Shown here: piece after piece, positions 44,201 to 53,112 of the stretch
Layout of the letters: every line of letters starts with the position of its first letter
Numbering within the stretch: position 1 is the first letter of the stretch
Program-made: the position numbers and the translations under genes
Origin: Microvelia longipes
Lineage: Eukaryota; Arthropoda; Insecta; Hemiptera; Veliidae
Assembly (NCBI GenBank): GCA_018340805.1
Contig: JACMZG010001914.1
Coordinates: forward strand, 7,115,249-7,179,248
DNA length: 64,000 bases
Reading direction: 5' to 3'
Notes under the pieces: generated by a model
Databases searched by the model: none
Told to the model about the DNA's origin: nothing
The model's input: only the letters and a program-made list of their open reading frames with translations

Positions 44201-44776
44201 TGAAACTGAATTGGACTTTATACTCATTACTTAGCTTTCAGCCTACTGCGAGATAGGATGACAGTGTTTTGTATGTTACACATTAGGTCTGCTAATTTTG
44301 GTATAAATAACCAAATATTGGTCTTAAATTATAGAAGACATATACAAAAACATAATATACCAATGAATTGATAACAAAAAACATATTATATGAAGTTAAA
44401 CTTGTAGTGTAGAGAAAAAAAATGTTTTTGAACATTTTTTCAGAAAAATATGATATTCCACCATTAAATATCATAGTAAGTAAAACTAAGATAATTTCAG
44501 GTCATAATGATAAGTCAATAGTGTCTTATTAGTGGGTTAGGTATTGTTTTTACTATGAAAAGAATGTAAAAAATCAGAGAAAAAAAATTGTCACGAAAAT
44601 CACAATTTGGACGAATTTTGACACCTATAAAAGCTTTCTAAGGCCGGCGCACCTGTTAATCACCCCCGATCGGGCTGAAATTTTTATGATTTGTTTTCAT
44701 ATATTCAAACAAAATTAGGGGTTGGGAGACAACATTTTCTAACATTTTTTTTCACCCTATAGCTAAGGGCCACCTA
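41254..44776. mobile_element. 3.5 kb DNA transposon with ~670 bp terminal inverted repeats
   Basis: The ends are TAGGGTGGCCCTTA (41254) and TAAGGGCCACCTA (ending 44776). The inverted arms run 41254-41930 and 44105-44776, matching through CCCAACCCCTAATTTTGTT, TTTCAGCCCGATCGGGGTGA, CCACTAATAAGACACTAT, TGTCATCCTATCTCGCAG and the C/G-rich inner edges (41909 and 44105). The ~2.2 kb centre holds a decayed transposase on the plus strand. No exact target duplication is evident. Frames inside the arms (41580-41789, 44292-44474, 41197-41409) are shadows of the inverted repeat. Confidence 0.88.
42605..43975 (+). pseudogene. Decayed transposase (RNase H-like fold, hAT-like signatures)
   Basis: Successive plus-frame fragments, shifted by small indels and stops, give RLDDLFDIT, NDRLTATLDRCKVRDRDAVH, GHNARNLVINRNLI, KDSKIEKLAVLISYGGKDNL, LDSVQAMCFYTTA, PCRHNVFEVVLKDVF, GTDFWPDIPLFSRFQKF, FKEKQLREDN and LRAWYGDTSASKAP. 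These match a widespread arthropod transposase-like family whose CFDTTASNTG and CRHH.FE..L blocks resemble the second catalytic Asp and Cys-His region of hAT-type enzymes. Here that Asp is Tyr (TAC at 43402-43404) and the Ser is a stop. At least five frame changes and several stops show it is dead. Superfamily assignment is tentative. Confidence 0.75.
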
Positions 44777-45879
44777 GTAAGTGTGGTCCAATAACTCGTC
44801 AAGTCGAACAATGTTTGTATCTTTATTCACTTCACTGTTTTCTCACTCATTATGTCTTAGTAACTTAACTTTAGTGACAGATTTTAGTTTTGATAACGCT
44901 TCTATTTTGTAACTTAATATACGTTAAACTAAATATAACAAACATGAAATACAAATCTGACGACTTAAACATTAAAAATCTTGGAATTCATAAACAGCTG
45001 GTAAATAATTTAATTATTGCCAAAATTATCAGTGTTGCCAATTTGTTTCCAAAACATTATTATTATCAATAAACAAATGTTAAATGTTAAACATTTAATA
45101 ATAATATCTCGTAATTTTAAGTAACAATAAAGAAAGTTACATACTAGAAACAAGCTAGAAAAATCATAGTTTACAAAATTAAACAATACCGGAAATTCAC
45201 GCAATAATTATAAAATAATAACTCCGCTCATTCATTTTCCGCTAGGGAGTTTTGACTTGTTTCCATGTTATTTAAATAAGCCATAACTCCCTAGTACATT
45301 TTTTTATTACCAAAACATTTTGCGTACTGTTTTAATATTTCCCGTATTGTTTGACAGTGTAGGTAAATGACATTTTGCAGCTTAAAAACAGCCATTAACG
45401 GCTAATTTTGCTGCCGTGCGGAGATAAACAATATTATCGGCGCGAAGGTCCGCAAGCCGGGCAAATTTTATTTTAAATGCGGACTTTCTTGCTTATCAAT
45501 CCAATTTTTGCTTATTTTTTCGGTGTATATTTAGTAACCTAAGCAGTTGCGTCACGACTTGCTATTTATTTTCTTCGAATTTTTTAAAGAAACATGATAC
45601 TCTACAGAGCACAGTATTATTTGCACATATTTCAGGCTCAATGTATAGTAAATTTAGCGCATTTTCCTTGAACATTCGAGATAGTTAAAAATCAAGTTGT
45701 GAAGCAACTCTCATTTTAATGATAGCGTGTTTACATAAATGCTCTAGAAATACATCCAAACATAGACACACACACACGCTTCACAAAAAACTTCACAGAA
45801 AACACGATCTCTGTAGAGAGACTTTATTTTTTTTTCTTAAAGATTGACTCCATCGTTTGATCGTTCACCTAGAACTTAA
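44777..45879. other. Intron; diverged repeat C fragment
   Basis: CGGCGCGAAGGTCCGCAAGC at 45439 with GGGCAAATTTTATTTTAAAT, GCGGACTTTCTTGC and CCTAAGCAGTTGCGTCACGA is an old sense-oriented repeat C copy (45436-45570). Short frames at 44890-45204 are AT-rich background. Confidence 0.6.
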
Positions 45880-45958
45880 CTATATATATATATATATACA
45901 ATTTATATATATAATATATATATAATATATTATATATATATATAATATATATATATGT
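45880..45958. repeat. (AT)n microsatellite
   Basis: A short alternating AT tract. Confidence 0.92.
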
Positions 45959-45974
45959 TTAATTGTTATTCTTA

Positions 45975-46225
45975 AGGTTCATAAAACTTATTCTATCTCC
46001 TATAGTGCAACTGAGGACGCGTTTATTTCGTAGAGCGCGATTGGTTCTCTCCTATTGCGCAATTCTTTTCTCCTCTTGCACAACTCCTATTGGGCGCAAC
46101 TGGGTTTCTCCTATTGTGCAACTGGTTCTCTCCTCTAGAGGACGTGTTATTTCGTACAGCGCTATTGGTTTTCTCCTACATAGAAATCACTTCTCCCATT
46201 GGCCATCAGAACCCATCTTTTAAAA
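45975..46225. repeat. Imperfect tandem repeat, ~124 bp, rich in CTCCTATTG
   Basis: GAGGACG(C/T)GT(T)TATTTCGTA recurs at 46013 and 46137, each followed by AGCGC(G/T)ATTGGTT(T)CTCTCC. Between them lie three shorter CTCCTATTG(T/C)GCAACT motifs. The 86-codon forward frame is a product of this array. Confidence 0.7.
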
Positions 46226-46942
46226 ATATTTAATAAATGGTTACTGATAGATTGGGTATTCTGTAGAAACACAAACTACGCACAATAATTTTACATACAA
46301 GCTTAAACTCTTTGGTTAAAATGCTATGTTTTATCGAACACAAATAAGCGGTTAAATTGGTGAAAGTTAGTTAGGGTTAGAACACCTGGATCCCTAACTT
46401 CCTAGGGTACGCAACCTATTTTAAAACGGGGTATTTTCCTCCTATATATTATCCGATTCTTTTTCAATTTCAACTAATTTCTTATTTACAGTTGCTTTCA
46501 ATTTCATTCTACAATCTAACAGCTACTTTTAAAACATTAACTACTGAAGAAATGAGAGAAAGTATAAAATAGGTATTGAAACCTACTGTAAAAAAATTAA
46601 CAATAAGAGAATAGCAATTTTATTGTACAGTTACGTTTTAGTTTATTGGGTATAGTCTAAAGTATATGAAACAATATATATATATATATATATATAATAT
46701 ATTATATAATATATATATATATATATATATTATATATAGTATATGTATGTATGTATAGGTTCCAGTTACTGTGCCTGTGTGTCACTAATGATGATCCTGG
46801 TTGTATCTACGTCTTACTACTTTGTACTAACAGGTGATACTGTTAATAACACCTTGCTTAGCACTGCCTGTTCCAGCGTTTTGCTATCATTTGCTTGTTC
46901 TTGCGATAAGATTGTTTTCAAGACGTTTTGTAAGGTTGTATG
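46226..46942. other. Intron with (AT)n tract
   Basis: An (AT)n microsatellite lies at 46672-46752. The 66-codon frame at 46743-46943 starts in it and shows no motif. Confidence 0.55.
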
Positions 46943-47724
46943 ATTCTTAGGATGTAATTGTCTCTTTCCCCCTAAGCATGATTAACTCTATAACTAATTG
47001 ATCTCTGAGCCGATAGTCATGAGACCTTCCAAACTTGCACTGAAGTGTTGAACTTCTTAGTCTAGCTATAGATTTTACAATAATCTCTCCCTCTTTGCGT
47101 TGTTGTAGAGCAATTTTTTTGTTTAAAAAAAATAAACTTTGGTTTTACATAAAACTCCTCATGTAAAACCTCGACTACTTCAACTTTAACTCACAGAGCT
47201 AATATGTGCCAGTTTCCATAAGAACTAGTAAAGATTTGTAAAAAGGCGAGAAGGGGTATCGTGTGTTTCCATTTTTTACCACTATCTTGGGGAACCAGCG
47301 CTAGTTGTCCGTCTATGGTAGAAATAGAGAGAAGTTGGCAATCTTGCCATGTAGGGTTGTAATATGTGTGATCTGTATGCTTTAATTTAACATTATAAGT
47401 TACAAGTTACTTGGCTAGCCTAAAGAACCAAGTAGTTTGAATCCCTCACAAGTAGTAGAGCCATCACAGACTCGAGTAAAAAAAAAACCTTAGTTTTTCT
47501 TCTAAATTCATTTTTGAATATTTAAACTTAATTTAATGTTCTAGTATTGGTAGCAAAAAATGCTCAAATTTTGTATTCTATTAAATTGCTATTACAAAAC
47601 AGCTAGCAGTAAGCAGTTATTATTACCGCTTATAAATATCACTGCAATATCTCCAATACGTGTCAATCGTAGTTATATTATTCATACGAATAACAGAATT
47701 ATATTTTGAGATAAATTGCATACA
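46943..47724. other. Intron, nothing recognised
   Basis: No shared repeat and no plausible exon. Confidence 0.5.
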
Positions 47725-47751
47725 TTTGTCTCTTTGTTGTTTCAGGTAAGT
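47725..47751 (+). promoter_or_regulatory. Putative recursive-splicing (ratchet) site in the Beat intron
   Basis: TTGTCTCTTTGTTGTTTCAG ends at 47745, and GTAAGT follows immediately at 47746-47751. A strong polypyrimidine tract and consensus AG fused to a perfect donor make a zero-length exon, as at Drosophila ratchet points in introns longer than ~20 kb. It is on the same strand as the Beat exon, 25,682 bases downstream of its donor, with no next exon before the window end. It lies outside the tandem arrays and recognised transposons. No expression evidence is available. Confidence 0.65.
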
Positions 47752-47929
47752 CGATGAATAATTCAACCAGATTGCATATCATATTTTGTAAGTATATTTA
47801 GACTGCATGTATAATAGTGTATGTAGGAGGAATAAGCATTATAGTTTTATTTTTATAACATTATTTAAAGGATTGTTACGATTTAGAAGAGCTAAATCGA
47901 CTAGGGCAACGGAGCACACTACAAGTGAA

Positions 47930-48475
47930 GCTCATATTTGAATCAATGTCAAAGAGAACAATACTTAGAGGAGGATACGACAGCTCTTATCATTCTAAGT
48001 ACCCCTTATATTTTAGGTAGCTTGGTAGCATACAATGACACTAATACTTGGAGGGAGGATACAACATTTATTATCATTCCCTGGGTAGCTTGGTAGCATA
48101 CAATGATACTAATACTCAGAGGAGGATACATCAGCTCTTATCATTCTATGTACTTCTTATATTAAGGGTAGCTTGGCAGCATACAAAGACACTAACACTT
48201 AAAGAGAGGATACAACATTTGTAATCATTCCCTGGTTAGCTTGGTAGCGAACAAAGATACTAATACTTAGAGGAGAATTCGAAGCTCTTATCATTACTAA
48301 GTACCTCTTATATTCTAAGTAGCTTGGTAGCATACAATGACACTAACACTTAGAGGGAGGATACAACATTTGTTATCATTCCCTGGGTAGCTAGGTAGCA
48401 TACAAAAAGACAAATACTAAGAAAGAAGATACAACAGATTGTATCATTCTCAGGGTACCTTAGTGACATAACTGT
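47930..48475. repeat. Dimeric higher-order tandem repeat (~150 bp)
   Basis: AGCTCTTATCATT recurs at 47982, 48133 and 48283 (periods 151 and 150). Each 150 bp unit is a dimer of two related monomers: a longer one with AGCTCTTATCATTCTAAGTA plus TTATATT, and a shorter one with ACAACATTTGTTATCATTCC, CTGGGTAG. Both share GGTAGCATACAATGACACTA. Confidence 0.92.
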
Positions 48476-48604
48476 ACATTAGTGACGTCATTTATTTTCC
48501 ATAATAATGCCAATAGCCCGTATATATTTTTATTATTATTATTTTCAATTATTTTGTCCTAAATTACGTAAAATTAATTAAATTTAAGTTTATTATTATC
48601 TTAT

Positions 48605-48647
<43 letters not shown>

Positions 48648-48974
48648 TATATTTATATATATATTCTTACTATATCTGTTTGTATAAAGTGTATTAGGTG
48701 ACGCCACTGAAAAATGCCCCCGTTTGTTAGGTGCATAGGTGCATATAAATAATTGCTCCGTTCGATAGGTAGTAAAGAAGGCTTTTGCTGGAGAAAGTAC
48801 AGTTATGGCACCTAATGGAAACTGACACTCGTTCAGACCCTTTATCTCTGTGTTATTTTACCTAAGTCCTCCGGCTTAGAAATAATTAATTATTACGTAA
48901 AACTCTTTCATTCATCAGCATGTTTTAAGCTTCGAATCATTTTATTTTCTTTAGTTTCACATAGTAAAAAGGGT
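48476..48974. other. Intron with (AT)n tract
   Basis: (AT)n lies at 48607-48666. Nothing else is recognised. Confidence 0.6.
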
Positions 48975-49095
48975 GCACACACACACACACACACAACACA
49001 ACACACACACACACACACACACACACCACACAACATAATACATATATATATATATATATATTATATATGAATATATATATATATATATATATGTA
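48975..49095. repeat. (CA)n then (AT)n compound microsatellite
   Basis: CA repeats to 49035 pass into AT repeats to 49093. Confidence 0.95.
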
Positions 49096-49999
49096 CTCTT
49101 TAAGAATTTGGTGCAAATCTCAATAATGTCGGGCAGATCTTATCCTGAGAGGTTACACTATATTGAAATAGGTTATTCTAGAATTAAAACAATTCTATCA
49201 TTAAGTAGACATATGTAGTTCCTGCGCTTCCTTAGAAAAAGTCTAGACTTTGAGCAAGAATAAGTGTAACTGTTTCATTCGGATAATGCATAATCCGAAA
49301 ACAAATACAAGAACTGAATTTGTTAACAAAAAAGCAAAAATTCCAGAGGAAATTTGCCTGATTTCCGAACATCCTGGCTAACATTTTTTTATCGAGGTGG
49401 TTTTTGCATTATAGCCTGTACTAATCTAATATTCGCAAACCTAATTTTCAACAACTATTTTTTCCTCTTATTTAAACCTCTCTTTTGATTCAACTGGGTT
49501 TTTTTTATTTCTAAAATTAGGCTTTTTCAAAAATTAAATCTATCTAAATAACGCAGTAAATTTCAAACAGAAAATCTTTTCTATGCCTTGGCTCAGCAGC
49601 TTTTCATTGAGAATCTCCTGTTCTTTAGTCATGTTTTATGGAAAAATAATTTTAAAAGATAAAAAAATGTACATGTATCAAGAGTATTTTGGGGGGGAGG
49701 ATTTTTTTCTCCTCGAAATATGTTACAATACGGTTTCCATAATATCACTGGGAAATTACTTTTTCTTGGGTAAAGAAAAACACCGGAAAAACTTTTCAGG
49801 GTAAAATAAGTAAAATCAATATTTTGGGTTGCACTCATATTAACATAATGTGTTTACTTTAAACCCAAACATTTTTCAATATACATAATAAGATATAAGT
49901 GATAAGACAACACTGCAAGAAAGTAAGGCAAAATATGTTAAAATAAAAATATCTTTCAATGCTCCAATCCAAGGTGGCAAACGTCTTCGCATTTATTGT
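49096..49999. other. Intron; possible old repeat C trace
   Basis: CCAGAGGAAATTTGCCTGAT at 49341 followed by TTCCGAACATCCTGGC loosely matches the reverse repeat C unit. Frames at 49583-50050 carry no motif. Confidence 0.45.
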
Positions 50000-50880
50000 T
50001 TGTGACACAATAATGGCAATCTTCATAACATGAAATATGTATGATGTCATTAATTAACAATAATGACACTCCACATAACATAAAATATGTGTGATGTCAT
50101 TAATTAACAATAATGACTCTTCATTAATGATGTCATTAATTAACAATAATGACTCTTCACATAACATGAAATATGTGAGATGTCATTAATGTACAATAAT
50201 GGCGCTCCACATAAAATTAAATATGTGAGATGTCATTAATCTACAATAATGGCACTCCATATAACATTAGGTATGTGAGATGTCATTATTCTACAATAAT
50301 GACTCTCCACATAACATGAAATATGTGTGATGTCAATAATGTAAAATAATGACTTTTCACATAACATGTTATACGTGTGATGTCATTAATAATGACAATA
50401 ATGACTCTCCACATAACATGTAATATGTGTGATGTCATTAATCAACAATAATGACTCTCCACATAACATGTAATATGTGTGATGTCACTAATGTAAAATA
50501 ATGACTTTCCACATAACATGTAATACGCGTGATGTCATTTATTTACAATAATGACTCTCTACATATCATGTAATACGCGTGATGTCATTGATGTACAATA
50601 ATGACTCTCCACATAACATGAAATATGTGTGATTTCATTAATCTACAATAATGACTCTCCGCATAACATGAAATATGTGTGATGTTATTAATGTACAACA
50701 ATGATTCTCCACATAACATGTAATACGCGTGATGTCATTAATCTACAATAATGACTCTCCACATAACATTTAATACGCGTGATGTCATTAAAGTACAACA
50801 ATGATTCTCCACATAACATGAAATATGTGTGATGTCATTTATCTACAATATTGACACGCCACATAACATGAAAAATGATT
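50000..50880. repeat. 50 bp minisatellite with TGATGTCATTAAT core
   Basis: About seventeen units of ~50 bp: ACAATAATGACTCTCCACAT, AACATGAAATATGTGTGATG, TCATTAATCT. GATGTCAT recurs at 50043 and 50093, and one short 36 bp unit follows (50129). Late units show an AATACGCGTGATG variant interspersed with the AAATATGTGTGATG form, indicating mixed unit lineages. Confidence 0.95.
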
Positions 50881-50889
50881 TGTTGGATC

Positions 50890-51065
50890 ATTATAATTAA
50901 TGAGCTTTAAGCGTGGTCTGTGCTGAAGGGGTGACCGCTGAGAATAAAACGGATGCATTTACTATCTAAGGACGAGCGAATCGAGTCCAAAGCAGAGAGG
51001 ATAAGCGTAGCTATGCCGATTTAACGAGGAAAAGTTCTGAGGTACCCCGTACCCGATTTTTTTTA
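50890..51065 (+). repeat. 5S-derived SINE, sense copy
   Basis: GAGCTTTAAGCGTGGTCTGT, then GGGGTGACCGCTGAGAATAA, is a decayed 5S internal-promoter region. The body follows: TACTATCTAAGGACGAGCGA, GTCCAAAGCAGAGAGGATAA, GCGTAGC.ATGCCGAT, AGGAAAAGTTCTGAGGTACC, CCGTACCCGATTTTTTTT. The terminal T-run could act as a Pol III terminator. Confidence 0.75.
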
Positions 51066-51719
51066 AATTATTTTACTTATAATAAAATAAAGTTAATAAT
51101 TATACTATAAAATATTATGAATGAGAATAATAACCTGACAAAATTGGAATGGGCCTTGAAGTATACAAAAGGGATTTTTAATGGTCTCTACGCTGATATA
51201 GGTAATAATGTGTAGTAGAAATAACTTTATTTACATGAATGTGGATAAATATATTAAAGGAGATTCTTAAACTCTATGAATTATCCTGAATATTTCAAAG
51301 GATATTTAGTGAAGTTAAAAATCCTGGACAGGTCAGTTTTTGGTCATTTGTTTTGACTTGAAAAACCTCAGGGCAACATTCCAGCGTGATATATGAAGAG
51401 AAATAGGTTTTGGGGGTCAGATGCGGGAAATTTAAAAACTAGTATCTTGTCAGGGGTTTTAAATGTTACGTTCTAGGGTCATTGTTCTGGGTCAAATGGG
51501 ATAAAAAGAGCTCTGTTATTTGCTTCTGTGTTCTCACTTACAGGTTGCACATTTTGAAACCACTTTTTTTCTATACCCTGCAAGAAAGATGAAAGAGGCG
51601 GAAAAAGAGCGAATGATGTAGAAATAGAATAAAATATAAAAATGAGTAAGGAGCCACTCCGAATTTTTCCCGTGTTAGACTGAAATTAATTTTGAAACTT
51701 GACACATTATAAATTTTCC
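51066..51719. other. Intron, nothing recognised
   Basis: No shared repeat and no plausible exon. Confidence 0.5.
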
Positions 51720-51950
51720 TCATTTTTACCTTAGGTATATAGGAAAATTGGTATTAGGTATTGTGTTTGCAAAATAATCCGAAACGTCACCGGACTTATC
51801 CGTTTTAGAAGTTTTTAAGGCCTCCTGAGTGGTTTTTGCTAGTTGTCTGTCTGTATGTGTGTTTGTGTGTGTCTGTGTGCCTGTTATCATCGTTGCGCCC
51901 AGTTTATTTATGCTAGAGTTAAAATTTTGAACAAAAATCTGTAGCAATAC
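51720..51950 (-). repeat. Repeat A, reverse copy
   Basis: TCATTTTTACCTTAGGTATA, GTATTGTGTTTGCAAAATAA, TCCGAAACGTCACCGGACTT, TAAGGCCTCCTGAGTGGTTT, a TGTG-rich stretch and CAGTTTATTTATGCTAGAGT appear in order. The minus frame across it is a shadow. Confidence 0.85.
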
Positions 51951-52244
51951 AAATTTAAAATCACTGTAACAAATTTACACAATCTTGTTACATCTAGCAA
52001 TGATCAAGTTGCACTATCATAAAGCATGCAGCTAAAACCAAGTTTCGCTGTCATTTGTCATGTAGCGGGAATCAAGTTGCACAACATGTTAGCACAGCAT
52101 GTAGTTATTATCAAAATTTGTAATTATGTTGCATGTAGCACTAATCAATTTACACAGTCATGTTGAATGTTAATGAAAATAAAAAAATGAGTATTCACAA
52201 AGTGATAGCTAATATTGTGAGTCACGCAAAAGACTTATACTTTT
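51951..52244. other. Intron with loose GTTGCA/CATGT repeats
   Basis: Several short AAGTTGCAC and CATGTAGC motifs (52000-52170) suggest a decayed small tandem repeat. Confidence 0.45.
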
Positions 52245-52492
52245 ACTTTACTCCCGGTGAAGTGAAGTAATAAAATAAAGTAAAAAAATATTATAAAATA
52301 AAGTAATAAAATATGTACAGACTTTATTGTTATTACTTTAAAATAATGTATTTACATATTTTTACTTTTTCTCCCGGTGAAGTGAAGTAAAAATATGTAA
52401 AGACTTTATTGTTATTACTTTAAAATAATGTATTTACATATTTTTACTTTTTCTCCCGGTGAAGTGAAGTAAAAATATGTAAAGACTTTATT
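52245..52492. repeat. 82 bp tandem array, left part
   Basis: TCCCGGTGAAGTGAAGTAAA occurs at 52372 and 52454 (82 bp apart), with a shorter match, diverging after AGTAA, at 52252. The units continue with AATATGTAAAGACTTTATTG and AATAATGTATTTACATATTT. The array is interrupted by retroposon E at ~52493 and resumes at 52981, after which the 82 bp phase continues. Confidence 0.92.
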
Positions 52493-52980
52493 TTTTTATT
52501 TTTTTTTATTTTTTTTTTACGCTTTACCCGTAGGTCATTTAGCGTTTCCCCTCACTCAACATTAGCCCTGAGTTTGTGCATATCCAATTATCTAGGAAGC
52601 ACCCTTATCTAGGAAGCACCCCTCCGTACATGGTAGCACATATAACAAGTTCACAGTGTGTCTAGTTCATCCAGCCCAAACCAGACTCTATCCAAAACTC
52701 ACTGCTCTGGCTAGTGTCTGCGACTAGTTCACCGTGTGCCTAGTTCGTCTAGACCAGCTAGACTCTGGCTAGGCTCACCGTTCTGGCTAGCACCGACTAC
52801 TAGTTCACTGTGTGCTTGGTTCATCTAGTCTTACTAGCTCCTCTGATCACATTAGTCTCACTTGACCTCGTACTTCCAGTCTCACCAATCTCATCAGTTC
52901 CACTAGCATCACCAGACTCTAAGCTAGGCTCACCGCTCTGGCCAGTCCAGCGCCACCCGACAAAGAACCCAGCACCCAGA
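52493..52980 (-). mobile_element. A-tailed retroposon E, copy 2, with target duplication
   Basis: A 488 bp insertion splits the 82 bp array. TAAAGACTTTATT occurs immediately before (52480-52492) and after (52981-52993), a 12-13 bp target duplication. The left edge is a T-rich tract (52493-52518), i.e. a 3' A-tail on the minus strand. The minus-strand 5' end reads TCTGGGTGCTGGGTTCTTTG, GTCGGGTGGCGCTGGAC. This shows L1-style target-primed integration and defines the element's ends. It contains ~90 bp internal repeats (AGACTCTGGCTAGGCTCACC) and a small local duplication TATCTAGGAAGCACCC (52589, 52605). Confidence 0.88.
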
Positions 52981-53112
52981 TAAAGACTTTATTGTTATTA
53001 ATTTAAAATAATGTATTTACATATTTTTAATTTACTTCCGGTGAAGTGAAGTAAAAATATGTAAAGACTTTATTGTAATTACTTTAAAATAAAGTATTTA
53101 TTTTAATATTTT
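52981..53112. repeat. 82 bp tandem array, right part
   Basis: Continues AAGACTTTATTGTTATTA, the ACATATTT block and a CTTCCGGTGAAGTGAAGTAA unit at about 53035, in phase with the left part once the insertion is removed. Confidence 0.88.

Noticed and set aside
46800..46836. Possible ratchet site ending AACAG followed by GTGATA
   Set aside because: Weak polypyrimidine tract and poor donor; not better than chance.
46743..46943. 66-codon frame starting in an AT microsatellite with a Cys-rich product
   Set aside because: Starts inside the microsatellite, no signal or domain that could be supported; likely chance.
50000..50880. CRISPR-like array of direct repeats
   Set aside because: Whole 50 bp units diverge together with no constant repeat/variable spacer partition, in a eukaryotic AT-rich intron with no cas genes.
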